A stretch of 43,247 bases of DNA. It comes from Paenibacillus agaridevorans. Its GTDB lineage: Bacteria; Bacillota; Bacilli; Paenibacillales; Paenibacillaceae. How positions within the stretch are numbered: the stretch's first letter is position 1; each line of letters begins with the position of its first letter. The notes under the pieces are model-generated. The model was given only the letters and a program-made list of their open reading frames with translations. It searched no databases and was not told where the DNA came from. Shown in pieces: positions 25,250 to 33,369 of this stretch. The position numbers and the translations under genes were made by a program. The stretch lies in contig NZ_BDQX01000423.1 of assembly GCF_003112455.1 (NCBI RefSeq), positions 54,990-98,236 of the forward strand, in the 5' to 3' direction.

Positions 25250-25425
25250 CTGCCCTGTACAGGAAGATGTATCTAGTTATCCAAGAAGAATGATGATCAC
25301 CCTGCCCTGTACAGGAAGATGTATCTTGTTATCCAAGGGAGATGATGATCACCTGCCCTGTACAGGGAGAGGTAACTAGTTATCCAAGAATGATGATGAT
25401 CACCTTGTATAGGAAGAAGCTTATC
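25250..25425. repeat. Tandem repeat, about 3.5 units of 51-52 bp
   Basis: Units start with GCCCTGTACAGG (containing the palindrome CCTGTACAGG) at 25252, 25304 and 25355, with a degraded fourth unit about 25401. Each continues with AAGATGTATCT, GTTATCCAAG and ATGATGATCACC. Copies 1 and 2 are nearly identical, and the fourth has lost about four bases. Confidence 0.85.
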
Positions 25426-25428
25426 TTG

Positions 25429-25502
25429 GTCGGTCTTGGTTTGTCTTGGTTTGTCTTGGTTTGTCTCGGTTGATCTTGGTTTGTCTAGTTTTGTCTCGGA
25501 TG
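25429..25502. repeat. Decamer array TTGGTTTGTC
   Basis: About seven consecutive 10-bp units of the type CTTGGTTTGT, with single-base variants (CTCGGTTGAT, CTAGTTTTGT), follow directly after the longer tandem array. No reading frame or known site is associated. Confidence 0.8.
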
Positions 25503-25687
25503 GTTGTAACCAACACCACCAAAACCATGTCTGCTAAAAAGCTCCTTCCGCAGCCGTCCTTGATGGACGCCGGGGGGCTCTTTACTTTTGCCCTGCGATC
25601 GGTCTACGATGGTAGTAAATGATAGGTGGAGTGGCTTCGACCGCACGAAACGCGAGAATCGAAGTCAGGATGGAGGAAGAAACCGAG

Positions 25688-26800
25688 ATGTGGTTAACGC
25701 TTGCGATTATTATCCTGATTGTGCTGGTTATCGTTGTCGCCGTTCCGCTTGTACAAATCGTCGTCCCCGTCTTCGGGAGCCGGCCCTCCCGCGAGGAACT
25801 CGGGAGATATGCGAGTCTTCCGCATTATGACAACGGGAAGTTTCGTTATCCCCTCGAATCGAAGGTGCTGATGAGCTTTAAAGAAATGCTGCCTGCCGCC
25901 TGGGAATTCATTCGGGGCAATCCCGATCGAAATCCTCGTGAGGCGCTTCCGTATGTTGCGCTCGGCGAAGAAGATCTCAGGCTGAGCCGGCAACCAAGGG
26001 TTATCTGGTTCGGCCACTCCGCGGCGCTGCTGCAGATGGATGGGCTGACGATCCTGTTCGATCCGATGTTCGGCAAGGCGCCATCGCCGTTTCCCATTGT
26101 CGGAGGCAAGCGTTATGGAGGCAAGCTGCCTATGCAGCTGGAGGCTCTTCCGAGAATCGATTACGTATTTATTTCGCATGATCATTACGATCATCTGGAC
26201 TATCCCTCTATCAAACGGCTGGAAGCGAAGGTCGGACACTTCTTTGTGCCGCTGGGCGTAGGAGCGCACTTGCAGCGTTGGGGAGTATCCCGTAATCGGA
26301 TAACCGAGATGGACTGGTGGGAGGAACGCGAGGTCGGCAGCCTAAAGCTGGCTTGCGCGCCCGCGAGACATTTCTCCGGCAGGGGAACGACGACTCGGGA
26401 CAGCACCTTATGGTGCTCTTGGGCGTTGCGGGGCCGAGAAGGGAATATATTTTTCTGCGGGGACAGCGGGTATGGTCCGCACTTCCAGGAGATTGGGGAG
26501 CGGCTGGGTCCATTCGATCTGACGTTGATGGAATGCGGGCAATACGACGAGAAGTGGGCGGCGATCCACATGCTGCCGGAGCAGACGGTGCAGGCGCATC
26601 TCGACGTGCGGGGCGGGCTGCTGCTGCCGATTCACTGGGGAGGCTTTACGCTCGCGATGCACAGTTGGGATGATCCTGCCATTCGCGTGACGAAGGAAGC
26701 GGAGCGTAGAGGCGTGACGATCACGACCCCGATGATCGGAGAGAGCATTCCTCTGCGAACGGAGGGGGGCTATCCGAACCGGAAATGGTGGGAGGCTTAA
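25688..26800 (+). CDS. Membrane-tethered metallo-beta-lactamase-fold hydrolase (NAPE-PLD-like)
   Basis: This 370-residue protein has an N-terminal membrane anchor (LTLAIIILIVLVIVVAVPLV) and a metallo-beta-lactamase domain. The domain has the signature FISHDHYDHLD (His164, His166, Asp168, His169) and later FCGDSGYGPHF and LPIHWGGF, which supply further metal ligands. Overall it resembles the NAPE-hydrolysing phospholipase D / UlaG-like group, so a phosphodiesterase on lipids or nucleotides is plausible but unproved. I chose the ATG at 25688, eight nt after GGAGGAAG. An in-frame ATG 69 nt upstream would add a charged stretch before the membrane segment and lacks an RBS. The next gene follows after 24 nt. 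Confidence 0.85.
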   Translation: MWLTLAIIILIVLVIVVAVPLVQIVVPVFGSRPSREELGRYASLPHYDNGKFRYPLESKVLMSFKEMLPAAWEFIRGNPDRNPREALPYVALGEEDLRLSRQPRVIWFGHSAALLQMDGLTILFDPMFGKAPSPFPIVGGKRYGGKLPMQLEALPRIDYVFISHDHYDHLDYPSIKRLEAKVGHFFVPLGVGAHLQRWGVSRNRITEMDWWEEREVGSLKLACAPARHFSGRGTTTRDSTLWCSWALRGREGNIFFCGDSGYGPHFQEIGERLGPFDLTLMECGQYDEKWAAIHMLPEQTVQAHLDVRGGLLLPIHWGGFTLAMHSWDDPAIRVTKEAERRGVTITTPMIGESIPLRTEGGYPNRKWWEA

Positions 26801-26824
26801 GCCAATAGCGAGAGGGGGAAACGT

Positions 26825-28720
26825 ATGGATTGGGAAGTCCACATCGAACGGTGGAGCCGAGCCGCCGTTAGGCTGCTGGATATTCGGGAGTATAGCGCGG
26901 AGAAGGGAACGCTCCCTGATCGTTATGTAACGCCATCCAGCTTTTTTATCATTACGACCCATGGGGAGGCGAGGGTGAGTCTGTCGGGAACGGTCTATCA
27001 AGCCCGTTCGCCTCACATTCTGCATGGAGGGAAGGAATCGGAGCTGGGCATGGCGCCGCTAGGAAGCGATTATGCCTGTTATGTAATTCTTTACAGGGCG
27101 GATTGCGACTCGCCGGAGGAGGAGGAGAGCTTCCGCATGCCCTATGCGTTCCATCCCGGCGCGTCTCTGGTTCTGCAGGAAAAGTGTCTGGCCATGCATC
27201 GCCTGTGGCAGCAAACAACCTCGCTGGGGAAGCTTCAGGCGCAGTCCGCCTTCCTTCCGTTGGTGTACGAGATTATGCGGCAGCTCTGCATGTCGGCAAA
27301 GGAGAACGGCAGACCGAACCTGGTAACCGAGGCGATTTATTATATTCACGAACATTACAGGAAGCCGATAACAGCCGAGGAGTTGGCCGGCATTTACGGC
27401 TGCAGCGCAAGCTACTTGTCCCGCTTGTTCAAGAGCCAGATCGGCGTCGGTCCAATCGAATACCTGATTCATGCGCGCATTCGCAAAGCGAAGCAGTTCC
27501 TGGTGCATTCGGAGGCTCGTATCCAGGAGGTCGCGGGCAGCGTCGGCTATGCGGATGTCTATTATTTCAGCCGTCTGTTCAAGAAACATACGGGCTGCTC
27601 CCCGCTGCAATACCGGGAGGAGCGTCGGCAGGCAGTTCAGAATAATCCATTGCGGCTGTTAAAATCGTCTATTGTATCCTCTGAGCCCTATTCCCATAAT
27701 GAGAATGAGATTTGTTATCAATGGATGGGGGAAGGGGAAACATCAATGTTTAGATTTTCAAGACCAACGTTCGGAGCGATGATGCTGCTATGCACAACCT
27801 TGCTGCTGAGCGCATGCCAGGCAAACAACAATTCGGGGGCGCCGTCCTCGCCGTCAGCTTCGGCAGGGGCAACTGCAGCCAGTGAGACTGCAGAAACACG
27901 TACTTACAAGCATTTGAAAGGCGAAACGGAAATTCCGGTGAAACCTCAGCGTGTAGTCAGTCTCTTCCATTTGGGCGAACTGATGGCGGTAGGGGTAAGG
28001 CCGGTTGGCGCAACGCCACACATTCTGGATAATCCGCTGATTGGCGATACTTCGGATATTACGAATATCGGGAATCCTCCCGATCTGGAGAAGATTCTGC
28101 TGCTGGAGCCCGATCTTATTGTGACAACGGAGCCGTTCGCGGAGGTCGTGGAAGGCGGATACGAAGCACTGAGCCAGATTGCGCCGACGATTGTTGTGGA
28201 GCAGTACAACGATCCGATCAAGGATGTCGAGATGTTCGGCGATATTCTTGGCAAGCAGGAAGAAGCGAAGCGATGGAATGAGGCGTTTGCGGCAAAAATC
28301 GTGCAATACAAAGAAAAGATCAGCCCGGTTATTGGGGCGAATGAAACGTTCTCGATACTGAATGTGCGCCCCGGATCGATCTTTATTTACGGCGATACCA
28401 ATATGGGGGGCAACATTATCTACAAGTATCTGGGCTTGAAGCCGACCGAAAAAGTAAAGAATGACGTTATTAACGGAGAGACATGGGATATATCGATGGA
28501 AGTGATCCCCGAATTCGTAGGTGATCGGTTATTGCTTGCCGTAAATGACGGAGCGGAGGAAGACATGAAGAGGGTGGATAAGTTTATCCGGAATACGCCT
28601 GCAGGCAAAGCCGGTCATATTTACCCGATCGATTTTGACAAGTTTCTGTTCAGCGATCCGATCTCGGTCGAGCAGCAGCTGGATATCATCGTCGATTTGC
28701 TGGTCGAAGGCAGTCAGTAA
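26825..28720 (+). CDS. AraC-type regulator in one frame with a siderophore-binding lipoprotein
   Basis: One uninterrupted 631-codon frame. Residues 1-270 are an AraC-type regulator: an N-terminal arm domain, then helix-turn-helix motifs ITAEELAGIYGCSASYLSRL and IQEVAGSVGYADVYYFSRLF. Residues 308-631 are a complete FepB/FhuD-like binding protein (RVVSLFHLGELMAVGVRPVG, LEKILLLEPDLIVTT, IYPIDFDKFLF). Bacillus Btr/YbbB also fuses AraC and binding domains to sense bacillibactin, but there the binding domain lacks a signal peptide. Here the join contains a lipoprotein signal peptide with LLLSAC (Cys331), a promoter, a Fur-like box and an RBS. It could be a real fusion or two genes whose stop codon was lost. 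The ATG follows AGAGGGGG. Confidence 0.7.
   Translation: MDWEVHIERWSRAAVRLLDIREYSAEKGTLPDRYVTPSSFFIITTHGEARVSLSGTVYQARSPHILHGGKESELGMAPLGSDYACYVILYRADCDSPEEEESFRMPYAFHPGASLVLQEKCLAMHRLWQQTTSLGKLQAQSAFLPLVYEIMRQLCMSAKENGRPNLVTEAIYYIHEHYRKPITAEELAGIYGCSASYLSRLFKSQIGVGPIEYLIHARIRKAKQFLVHSEARIQEVAGSVGYADVYYFSRLFKKHTGCSPLQYREERRQAVQNNPLRLLKSSIVSSEPYSHNENEICYQWMGEGETSMFRFSRPTFGAMMLLCTTLLLSACQANNNSGAPSSPSASAGATAASETAETRTYKHLKGETEIPVKPQRVVSLFHLGELMAVGVRPVGATPHILDNPLIGDTSDITNIGNPPDLEKILLLEPDLIVTTEPFAEVVEGGYEALSQIAPTIVVEQYNDPIKDVEMFGDILGKQEEAKRWNEAFAAKIVQYKEKISPVIGANETFSILNVRPGSIFIYGDTNMGGNIIYKYLGLKPTEKVKNDVINGETWDISMEVIPEFVGDRLLLAVNDGAEEDMKRVDKFIRNTPAGKAGHIYPIDFDKFLFSDPISVEQQLDIIVDLLVEGSQ
27672..27720 (+). 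promoter_or_regulatory. Promoter and Fur-like box inside the araC-binding protein frame
   Basis: TTGTAT (27672-27677), a 17-nt spacer and CATAAT (27695-27700) form a good sigma-A promoter. Directly downstream, TGAGATTTGTTATCA (27706-27720) matches the 7-1-7 Fur consensus TGATAATNATTATCA at 11 of 14 positions. An overlapping copy of the left half starts at 27700. This predicts iron-repressed transcription of the binding-protein part. Confidence 0.65.
27746..28720 (+). CDS. Iron-siderophore-binding lipoprotein (alternative internal start)
   Basis: Read from ATG 27746, this is a 324-residue FepB/FhuD-type siderophore-binding lipoprotein. It has a normal signal peptide (MFRFSRPTFGAMMLLCTTLL), lipobox LLSAC with Cys24, a Ser/Ala/Gly linker and the two-lobe binding fold. 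A GGGGGAAGGGG site lies 6-10 nt before the ATG, and a promoter with a Fur-like box lies just upstream. These four coordinated signals are hard to explain if only the long fusion is made. No FecCD permease or ATPase gene is nearby, so a permease encoded elsewhere would be required. Confidence 0.65.
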   Translation: MFRFSRPTFGAMMLLCTTLLLSACQANNNSGAPSSPSASAGATAASETAETRTYKHLKGETEIPVKPQRVVSLFHLGELMAVGVRPVGATPHILDNPLIGDTSDITNIGNPPDLEKILLLEPDLIVTTEPFAEVVEGGYEALSQIAPTIVVEQYNDPIKDVEMFGDILGKQEEAKRWNEAFAAKIVQYKEKISPVIGANETFSILNVRPGSIFIYGDTNMGGNIIYKYLGLKPTEKVKNDVINGETWDISMEVIPEFVGDRLLLAVNDGAEEDMKRVDKFIRNTPAGKAGHIYPIDFDKFLFSDPISVEQQLDIIVDLLVEGSQ

Positions 28721-28742
28721 TGGACATTGAACTATGAATTTA

Positions 28743-28787
28743 AAAGGGGATGCTCCGAAAGTCGCGATGACTTGGGGCATCCCCTTT
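28743..28787. terminator. Bidirectional terminator between convergent genes
   Basis: A perfect 11-bp stem, AAAGGGGATGC/GCATCCCCTTT, lies between the siderophore-binding gene and trpS. The A/T-rich flanks on both strands can serve both genes. Confidence 0.85.
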
Positions 28788-28797
28788 CTTTATGAAC

Positions 28798-29787
28798 CTA
28801 GAACGTCAAGAAGCCCATGGCCTCTTTGGCAGCATTCAGCGTGCGATTCGCGACTTCCGCGGCGCGGTTCGCGCCGTCCTTCAGGATGCGGTCGAGCTCT
28901 TCGGAATGGACGAGCTCGGCATATCTCTGCTGGATCGGCTCGAGCTTGGCGATGACGACTTCGGCGAGATCCTTTTTGAATGCGCCATAGCCTTGCCCTT
29001 CGAATTTGCGCTCGACCTCTGCGATCCCGATATCCGCGAAGACGGAATAGATCTCGATGAGGTTGCTGACGGCCGGCTTCGCATCCCAGTCGTAGCGCAC
29101 GTTCATGTCGGAGTCGGTGACGGCGCGGGAGAACTTCTTGCGAATGACGCCCGGCTCGTCGAGCAGGAGAATGTAGCTGCTTTGGTTCGGGTTGCTTTTG
29201 CTCATCTTGCTGGAAGGATCGTCAAGGCCCATGACCCGAGCGCCAACTTCTCTAATGATCGGCTCCGGCACGGTAAACGTCTCTCCGAACCGATTGTTAA
29301 AGCGGGTTGCGAGGTCGCGCGTCAGTTCCAGATGCTGCTTCTGGTCGTCTCCGACCGGCACATGCGTCGCCTGGTACAGCAGGATGTCGGCGGCCATAAG
29401 CGCCGGGTAAGTGAAAAGAGCGGAGCTGACGATATCTTTGCCGTCCGACTTATCCTTGAATTGCGTCATGCGGCTAAGCTCGCCGAAGTGAGCCTGCGTC
29501 TCCATCAACCAGCCGAGCTCCGCATGGGCGGATACATGCGACTGCATAAAGATGGCGCTGCTGCGGGGATCGATCCCCGCAGCGATGTACAATGCCGCGA
29601 TCTGGCGCGAGCGCTCGCGCAACTCCTTGGGATCTTGTGGAATGGTGACGGCATGAAGGTCGGGCACGAAGAAGTAGCACTCACCCTCCTCTTGCATCAT
29701 AACGAATTGGCGCAAGGCGCCGATGTAGCCGCCGATGTTGAGATCGCCGCTGGGTTTGATGCCGGACAGGAATCGTTTGTTGGACAT
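28798..29787 (-). CDS. trpS: Tryptophanyl-tRNA synthetase
   Basis: This 329-residue class Ic synthetase charges tRNA-Trp with tryptophan in the cytoplasm. The N-terminal ATP-site motif is GIKPSGDLNIGGYIGAL (the HIGH-equivalent is NIGG, residues 17-20). KMSKS is at 194-198, and GDDQKQHLELTRD is typical for TrpRS. Its length agrees with the family. It is transcribed from its own promoter through a tryptophan T-box leader and ends at a bidirectional terminator. NIGG in place of the more usual TxGNY or HIGH form is acceptable within TrpRS but worth noting. Confidence 0.97.
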   Translation of the reverse strand: MSNKRFLSGIKPSGDLNIGGYIGALRQFVMMQEEGECYFFVPDLHAVTIPQDPKELRERSRQIAALYIAAGIDPRSSAIFMQSHVSAHAELGWLMETQAHFGELSRMTQFKDKSDGKDIVSSALFTYPALMAADILLYQATHVPVGDDQKQHLELTRDLATRFNNRFGETFTVPEPIIREVGARVMGLDDPSSKMSKSNPNQSSYILLLDEPGVIRKKFSRAVTDSDMNVRYDWDAKPAVSNLIEIYSVFADIGIAEVERKFEGQGYGAFKKDLAEVVIAKLEPIQQRYAELVHSEELDRILKDGANRAAEVANRTLNAAKEAMGFLTF

Positions 29788-29852
29788 GGGATAACCTCAT
29801 TTCTTTGGAATAGGGGTCGTGTGCTCGTGTAATGGCTGCCGCTCCAGTAAAC

Positions 29853-30167
29853 GCAAAAAAACGCTCCGCCCCCTGTAACAGGGACGAAGCGTGAACTCCG
29901 CGATACCACCCGAATTCGGCCAGTAGGGCCGCACTCTTCCACGAACGGAGCAAAACAGCGCGGGGCCGCTTGCGTGCTTTCGTTCATGTCTCCCTGGGAT
30001 AACGGGGGGAGCTGCCGTCGGGGCCTACTGCTCGGGAACGAGGTTCGGGCCGAAGCGAGCGGATCCATTCTCTTAGACGTCTGCGCCGGACCTTTCACCA
30101 ACCGCCGGCTCGCTGCGAGCATCCGCACCAAGGTACTACTTCCACTCATGGCTGTTACGATATATTG
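29853..30167 (-). ncRNA. Tryptophan T-box riboswitch leader of trpS
   Basis: On the minus strand, the stem I sequence GAGCCGG..GGTTGGTGAAA is followed by the specifier-loop context GAATGGATC. Its TGG (30067-30065) is the Trp codon. The conserved T-box sequence GGGTGGTATCGCG (29911-29899) pairs with the uncharged tRNA acceptor end. A terminator hairpin with seven T residues follows. Uncharged tRNA-Trp should stabilise the antiterminator and allow trpS transcription. Confidence 0.93.
29854..29891 (-). terminator. T-box intrinsic terminator
   Basis: The stem CGCTTCGTCCCTG with CAGGGGGCGGAGCG is followed by seven T on the minus strand. It is mutually exclusive with the T-box antiterminator. Confidence 0.88.
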
Positions 30168-30173
30168 TTCATA

Positions 30174-30202
30174 AGCATAACGGCAATTCGGCGTCTAGTC
30201 AA
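30174..30202 (-). promoter_or_regulatory. Sigma-A promoter of trpS
   Basis: On the minus strand, -35 TTGACT (30202-30197), a 17-nt spacer and -10 TATGCT (30179-30174) place the transcript start just upstream of the T-box leader. Confidence 0.85.
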
Positions 30203-30302
30203 GCAGGGCTTCGCGTTTTTTTTTGCGTAAAAATTTTGTCTAAAAATGGTGAGAAATGACCATATTATAGGAAACAATGCCAAACAATCGGGGATGGAAC
30301 CA

Positions 30303-31889
30303 ATGAGCAGGATGAGAAGCTGGAAGCGTTCATCGGCACGCCAGGCTGGCTTGGACGGGAACGATGCGGAGGAAACGCCAAGGCCGTTGTCGGCTTCGCT
30401 CGAGGACAATCTGGACACGATTCGGGAAGTTCTCGGAGGCAGCGACGATATCGTCATTCGGCCGATCCGGCTGAGCGGAGGTGTAGCAGCGGCCATCGTG
30501 TTTACCGAAGGATTGGCGAACGAGCAGCTTATAGCTGGATTTATTCTGGATAGAGCGATGTCGGACGACGCTGACCAGGAGCACGAACGGACCGGAAGGG
30601 GCGCCCAAGAGGTAGTATCCGAGCTCGAGCGGCATATCCTGGCCGTGGGAGAGCTGGAGTTCTTGCACGTGTTCAAGTCGCTGTTCCACGCCCTGTTGTC
30701 GGGAAATACGATTGTTCTGATGGACGGCCTCGACCACGCCATTGCGGCGGGAACCAAGGGATGGAAGGACAGAGGCGTATCGGAGACGAGCACGGAATCG
30801 GTCATTAGGGGACCGAGAGAAGCTTTCTCGGAGACGATCAGGACGAATACAGCACTGATTAGACGCAGAATCAAAAGTCCGCGGCTAAGACTGGAGACGA
30901 GCCGGATCGGGCGAGAAACCCAGACGGACGTATCCATAATGTACATGCAAGGAATTGCGAGTGACAAAATCGTCGAGGAAGTACGAAAGCGTCTGGACAA
31001 CATCGATATCGACGGCATCCTGGAGAGCGGCTATATCGAGGAGCTGATTCAGGACGAGACGTACACGCCGTTCCCGACGGTATATAATTCCGAACGCCCG
31101 GATGTAATCGCAGCGGAGCTGTTGGAAGGGAAAATCGCGATATTGGTGGACGGAACGCCGTTTGTGCTGATCGTCCCTGCCGTGTTCGTCTCTTTTCTGC
31201 ACGCGGCGGAAGATTATTATCACCGCGCCGACATAAGCACATTGATTCGGCTTCTGCGGTACGTAGGCATCTTAATCGCGCTGTACTTTCCATCGCTTTA
31301 CGTGGCCATTACAACTTTCCATCAGGAGATGCTGCCTACGCAGCTGCTAATAAGTCTCGCCGCTCAGCGGGAGGGCATTCCATTCCCCGCATTCATCGAA
31401 GCAATCATGATGGAGGCGGCATTCGAAATTTTGCGGGAAGCGGGGCTCCGAATGCCGAGGACGATCGGTCCTGCCGTATCCATCGTCGGCACGCTCGTCA
31501 TCGGCCAAGCCGCCGTAGAAGCAGGCATCATATCCGCGGCGATGGTCATCGTCGTATCTACGACGGCGATCTCTAGCTTCGTGTTCCCTGCGTACAGTAT
31601 GGCCAATGCCATCCGAATGCTGAGATTTCCGCTGATGGGACTTGCGGCGTCGTTCGGATTGTTTGGCATCATTCTGGGAAGCTTCGCGATCGTACTGCAT
31701 CTTACCAGTCTTCGTACGTTCGGGGTTCCGTATTTGACCCCTTTCGCCCCCATGAACCTTGGAGAGCAGAAGGATGCGATCTTCCGGTTGCCGCACTGGA
31801 TGATGACCAGAAGGCCAAGTCTGCTTACAGGCTCCGGCGGCAAGCGGCAGCAGCCGGCGAAAGCGGCGAAGCCGAAGCCGGACAAATAG
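30303..31889 (+). CDS. Spore germination protein, GerA family A subunit
   Basis: This protein of about 528 residues is the A subunit of a GerA-type germinant receptor in the spore inner membrane. An N-terminal soluble domain (about 30-280) contains SLEDNLDTIREVLGGSDDIV and TSRIGRETQTDVSIMYMQGIA. It is followed by about four to six membrane helices with the family motif TTFHQEMLPTQLLISLAAQREGIPFP and a Lys/Pro-rich tail. ATG 30303 follows GGGGATGG; an upstream in-frame ATG at 30246 would add 19 residues and has no clear site. A CATATTA, resembling a sigma-G -10, lies near 30263, but no good -35 was found. C and B subunit genes follow. Confidence 0.93.
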   Translation: MSRMRSWKRSSARQAGLDGNDAEETPRPLSASLEDNLDTIREVLGGSDDIVIRPIRLSGGVAAAIVFTEGLANEQLIAGFILDRAMSDDADQEHERTGRGAQEVVSELERHILAVGELEFLHVFKSLFHALLSGNTIVLMDGLDHAIAAGTKGWKDRGVSETSTESVIRGPREAFSETIRTNTALIRRRIKSPRLRLETSRIGRETQTDVSIMYMQGIASDKIVEEVRKRLDNIDIDGILESGYIEELIQDETYTPFPTVYNSERPDVIAAELLEGKIAILVDGTPFVLIVPAVFVSFLHAAEDYYHRADISTLIRLLRYVGILIALYFPSLYVAITTFHQEMLPTQLLISLAAQREGIPFPAFIEAIMMEAAFEILREAGLRMPRTIGPAVSIVGTLVIGQAAVEAGIISAAMVIVVSTTAISSFVFPAYSMANAIRMLRFPLMGLAASFGLFGIILGSFAIVLHLTSLRTFGVPYLTPFAPMNLGEQKDAIFRLPHWMMTRRPSLLTGSGGKRQQPAKAAKPKPDK

Positions 31890-31910
31890 CCAGGAGAAGG
31901 AGCAATCACT

Positions 31911-33110
31911 ATGCGAAGAGTCAGGACGCCAGGCACGCTTCTGCTCATCCTCGCGCTTGCGATGGCGACGGGGTGCTGGAACCGCCGCGAGCTAAACGAC
32001 CTTGCCATTGTCACGGCGCTCGGCGTAGACAAGGCGGAACGCGGCTACCATGTGTCGGTGCAAGTCGTCGATCCGTCTGAAGTTGCGGCCAGATCGTCCG
32101 GAGGCAGTTTTTCCCCGGTGACCACATATGACGCAACAGGCGACACAATGGCGGAGGCGATCCGCAGAATGACGACGGTAACGCCGCGAAAGCTGTATTT
32201 TGCCCATTTGCGTCTCTTCGTGATTGGAGAGGCGCTTGCCCGGGAAGGAATGGGGAAGTCGCTCGACCTGCTGTCTCGCGATCAGGAAGGGCGGACGGAC
32301 TTCTATATCGTTGTGGCCAAAGGGCATAAGGCGTTCGACGTTTTGCGTATTCTCACGCCTATGGAGAGAATTCCGGCCTCCAAGATGCATTCCTCGCTTC
32401 AAGTATCGGAACGTGCCTGGGCGCCAACCGTGTCGGTGCAACTGGATGATCTCATCACGGAGATCGTCGCCAAGGGCATACAGCCCGCTTTGACTGGCAT
32501 CACGATTAAAGGTGATCCTATTGTCGGGCGCGAGCTCCAAAATCTGCGAACGCCGGATACGCCGACGAGACTGCAATACCAAGGCATTGCCGTGTTTCGT
32601 TCCGACAAGCTGATCGGATGGCTGAATGAATCGGAGAGCAAGGGCTTCAGTGATATTACGAATCGTCTAAATAGTACCATGGTGGAGATACCATGCCCCG
32701 AGGGGGGCAAGCTTGCCGTCGAGGTTATCCGATCGAAGTCGAAAATGGAAGGCAGCGTGAAAAACGGCAAGCCCGAGATCGTCGTCACTATGCGCTCGGA
32801 GGCGAATGTCGCGGATGTCGAATGCCATATGCATATTACGGGAAGGAACTCGCTGGAGGAGATTGAGAAGCGGGCGGAGGAGACGATGCGACTGAACGCG
32901 GAGCAAGCTGTCGCCAAAGCGAAGAAGCTGGGAACCGACGTGTTCGGCTTCGGCGAAGAAATTCATCGTGCGAGCCCAACGTACTGGAGCCGCGTCCAGA
33001 ATGAATGGGACCAAATTTTCAAAGAGCTGACGGTTTCATTCAAAGTTGATATGAAAATCAGAAGAATCGGAACGGTAGGGGAGTCATTCCTCGACGAGAT
33101 GAAGGAGTAG
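31911..33110 (+). CDS. Spore germination lipoprotein, Ger(x)C family
   Basis: This 399-residue C subunit of the germinant receptor has a lipoprotein signal peptide with lipobox ATGC (Cys22), followed by the hallmark CWNRRELNDLAIVTALGVDK. The N-terminal domain extends to about residue 200 and the C-terminal GerAC domain to about 385. It is expected on the outer face of the spore inner membrane, bound to the A and B subunits. It lies 21 nt after the A gene with a GGAGAAGGAG site, in the usual A-C-B arrangement. Confidence 0.95.
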   Translation: MRRVRTPGTLLLILALAMATGCWNRRELNDLAIVTALGVDKAERGYHVSVQVVDPSEVAARSSGGSFSPVTTYDATGDTMAEAIRRMTTVTPRKLYFAHLRLFVIGEALAREGMGKSLDLLSRDQEGRTDFYIVVAKGHKAFDVLRILTPMERIPASKMHSSLQVSERAWAPTVSVQLDDLITEIVAKGIQPALTGITIKGDPIVGRELQNLRTPDTPTRLQYQGIAVFRSDKLIGWLNESESKGFSDITNRLNSTMVEIPCPEGGKLAVEVIRSKSKMEGSVKNGKPEIVVTMRSEANVADVECHMHITGRNSLEEIEKRAEETMRLNAEQAVAKAKKLGTDVFGFGEEIHRASPTYWSRVQNEWDQIFKELTVSFKVDMKIRRIGTVGESFLDEMKE

Positions 33111-33117
33111 GAAGAAG

Positions 33118-33369
33118 ATGGCGATAGTGGGAATAGCGGCGATAGCCGCTTGTATATGCGTTCTGGAAGTACCGCGCATGTGGCGGAGCAGGCAGTGGAA
33201 GGAGTTAGGGCTGTTCGGCTTCTTGCTTGCGCTCGGCACGGGGATTTCAGTGGGAATTGATCTGGACGCGGGGCTGCCTAATCCCATGGACTGGCTTGCC
33301 GCGATATTTCGTCCGATCGAAAATCTGGCAGAAACGACGTTTGGCCTGAGGAGAGTGAATGAGGGATGA
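33118..33369 (+). CDS. Small two-helix membrane protein in the ger operon
   Basis: This 83-residue protein lies between the C and B subunit genes. It has hydrophobic segments at about 3-17 and 33-47, separated by a basic loop (RMWRSRQWKE). The ATG follows AGGAAGAAG, and the TGA overlaps the B gene ATG (ATGA), so it is translated with the operon. Small D-type subunits with two membrane helices are known in some ger operons and modulate receptor activity. This one has the right size and place, but I cannot confirm homology by eye. Confidence 0.75.
   Translation: MAIVGIAAIAACICVLEVPRMWRSRQWKELGLFGFLLALGTGISVGIDLDAGLPNPMDWLAAIFRPIENLAETTFGLRRVNEG

Larger units (their letters stand above)
24810..25687. 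other. Long gene-free, repeat-filled intergenic region
   Basis: There is no supported gene in about 880 nt. From left to right it contains: an imperfect hairpin just after merR; two direct copies of a TAAAGGGAAAA..TCTAAT element 51 nt apart (25045 and 25096); the hairpin TTAGAGGGA/TCCCTCTAA; a 51-52-bp tandem array; and a decamer array of TTGGTTTGTC units. The rest shows nothing I recognise. Confidence 0.7.

Noticed and set aside
28792..29832. Plus-strand frame of 346 codons
   Set aside because: It is fully antisense to trpS, whose HIGH- and KMSKS-type motifs and T-box leader are certain.
30155..31018. Minus-strand frame of 287 codons
   Set aside because: It is antisense to the germination A-subunit gene and extends into the trpS promoter region; Ser-rich shadow translation.
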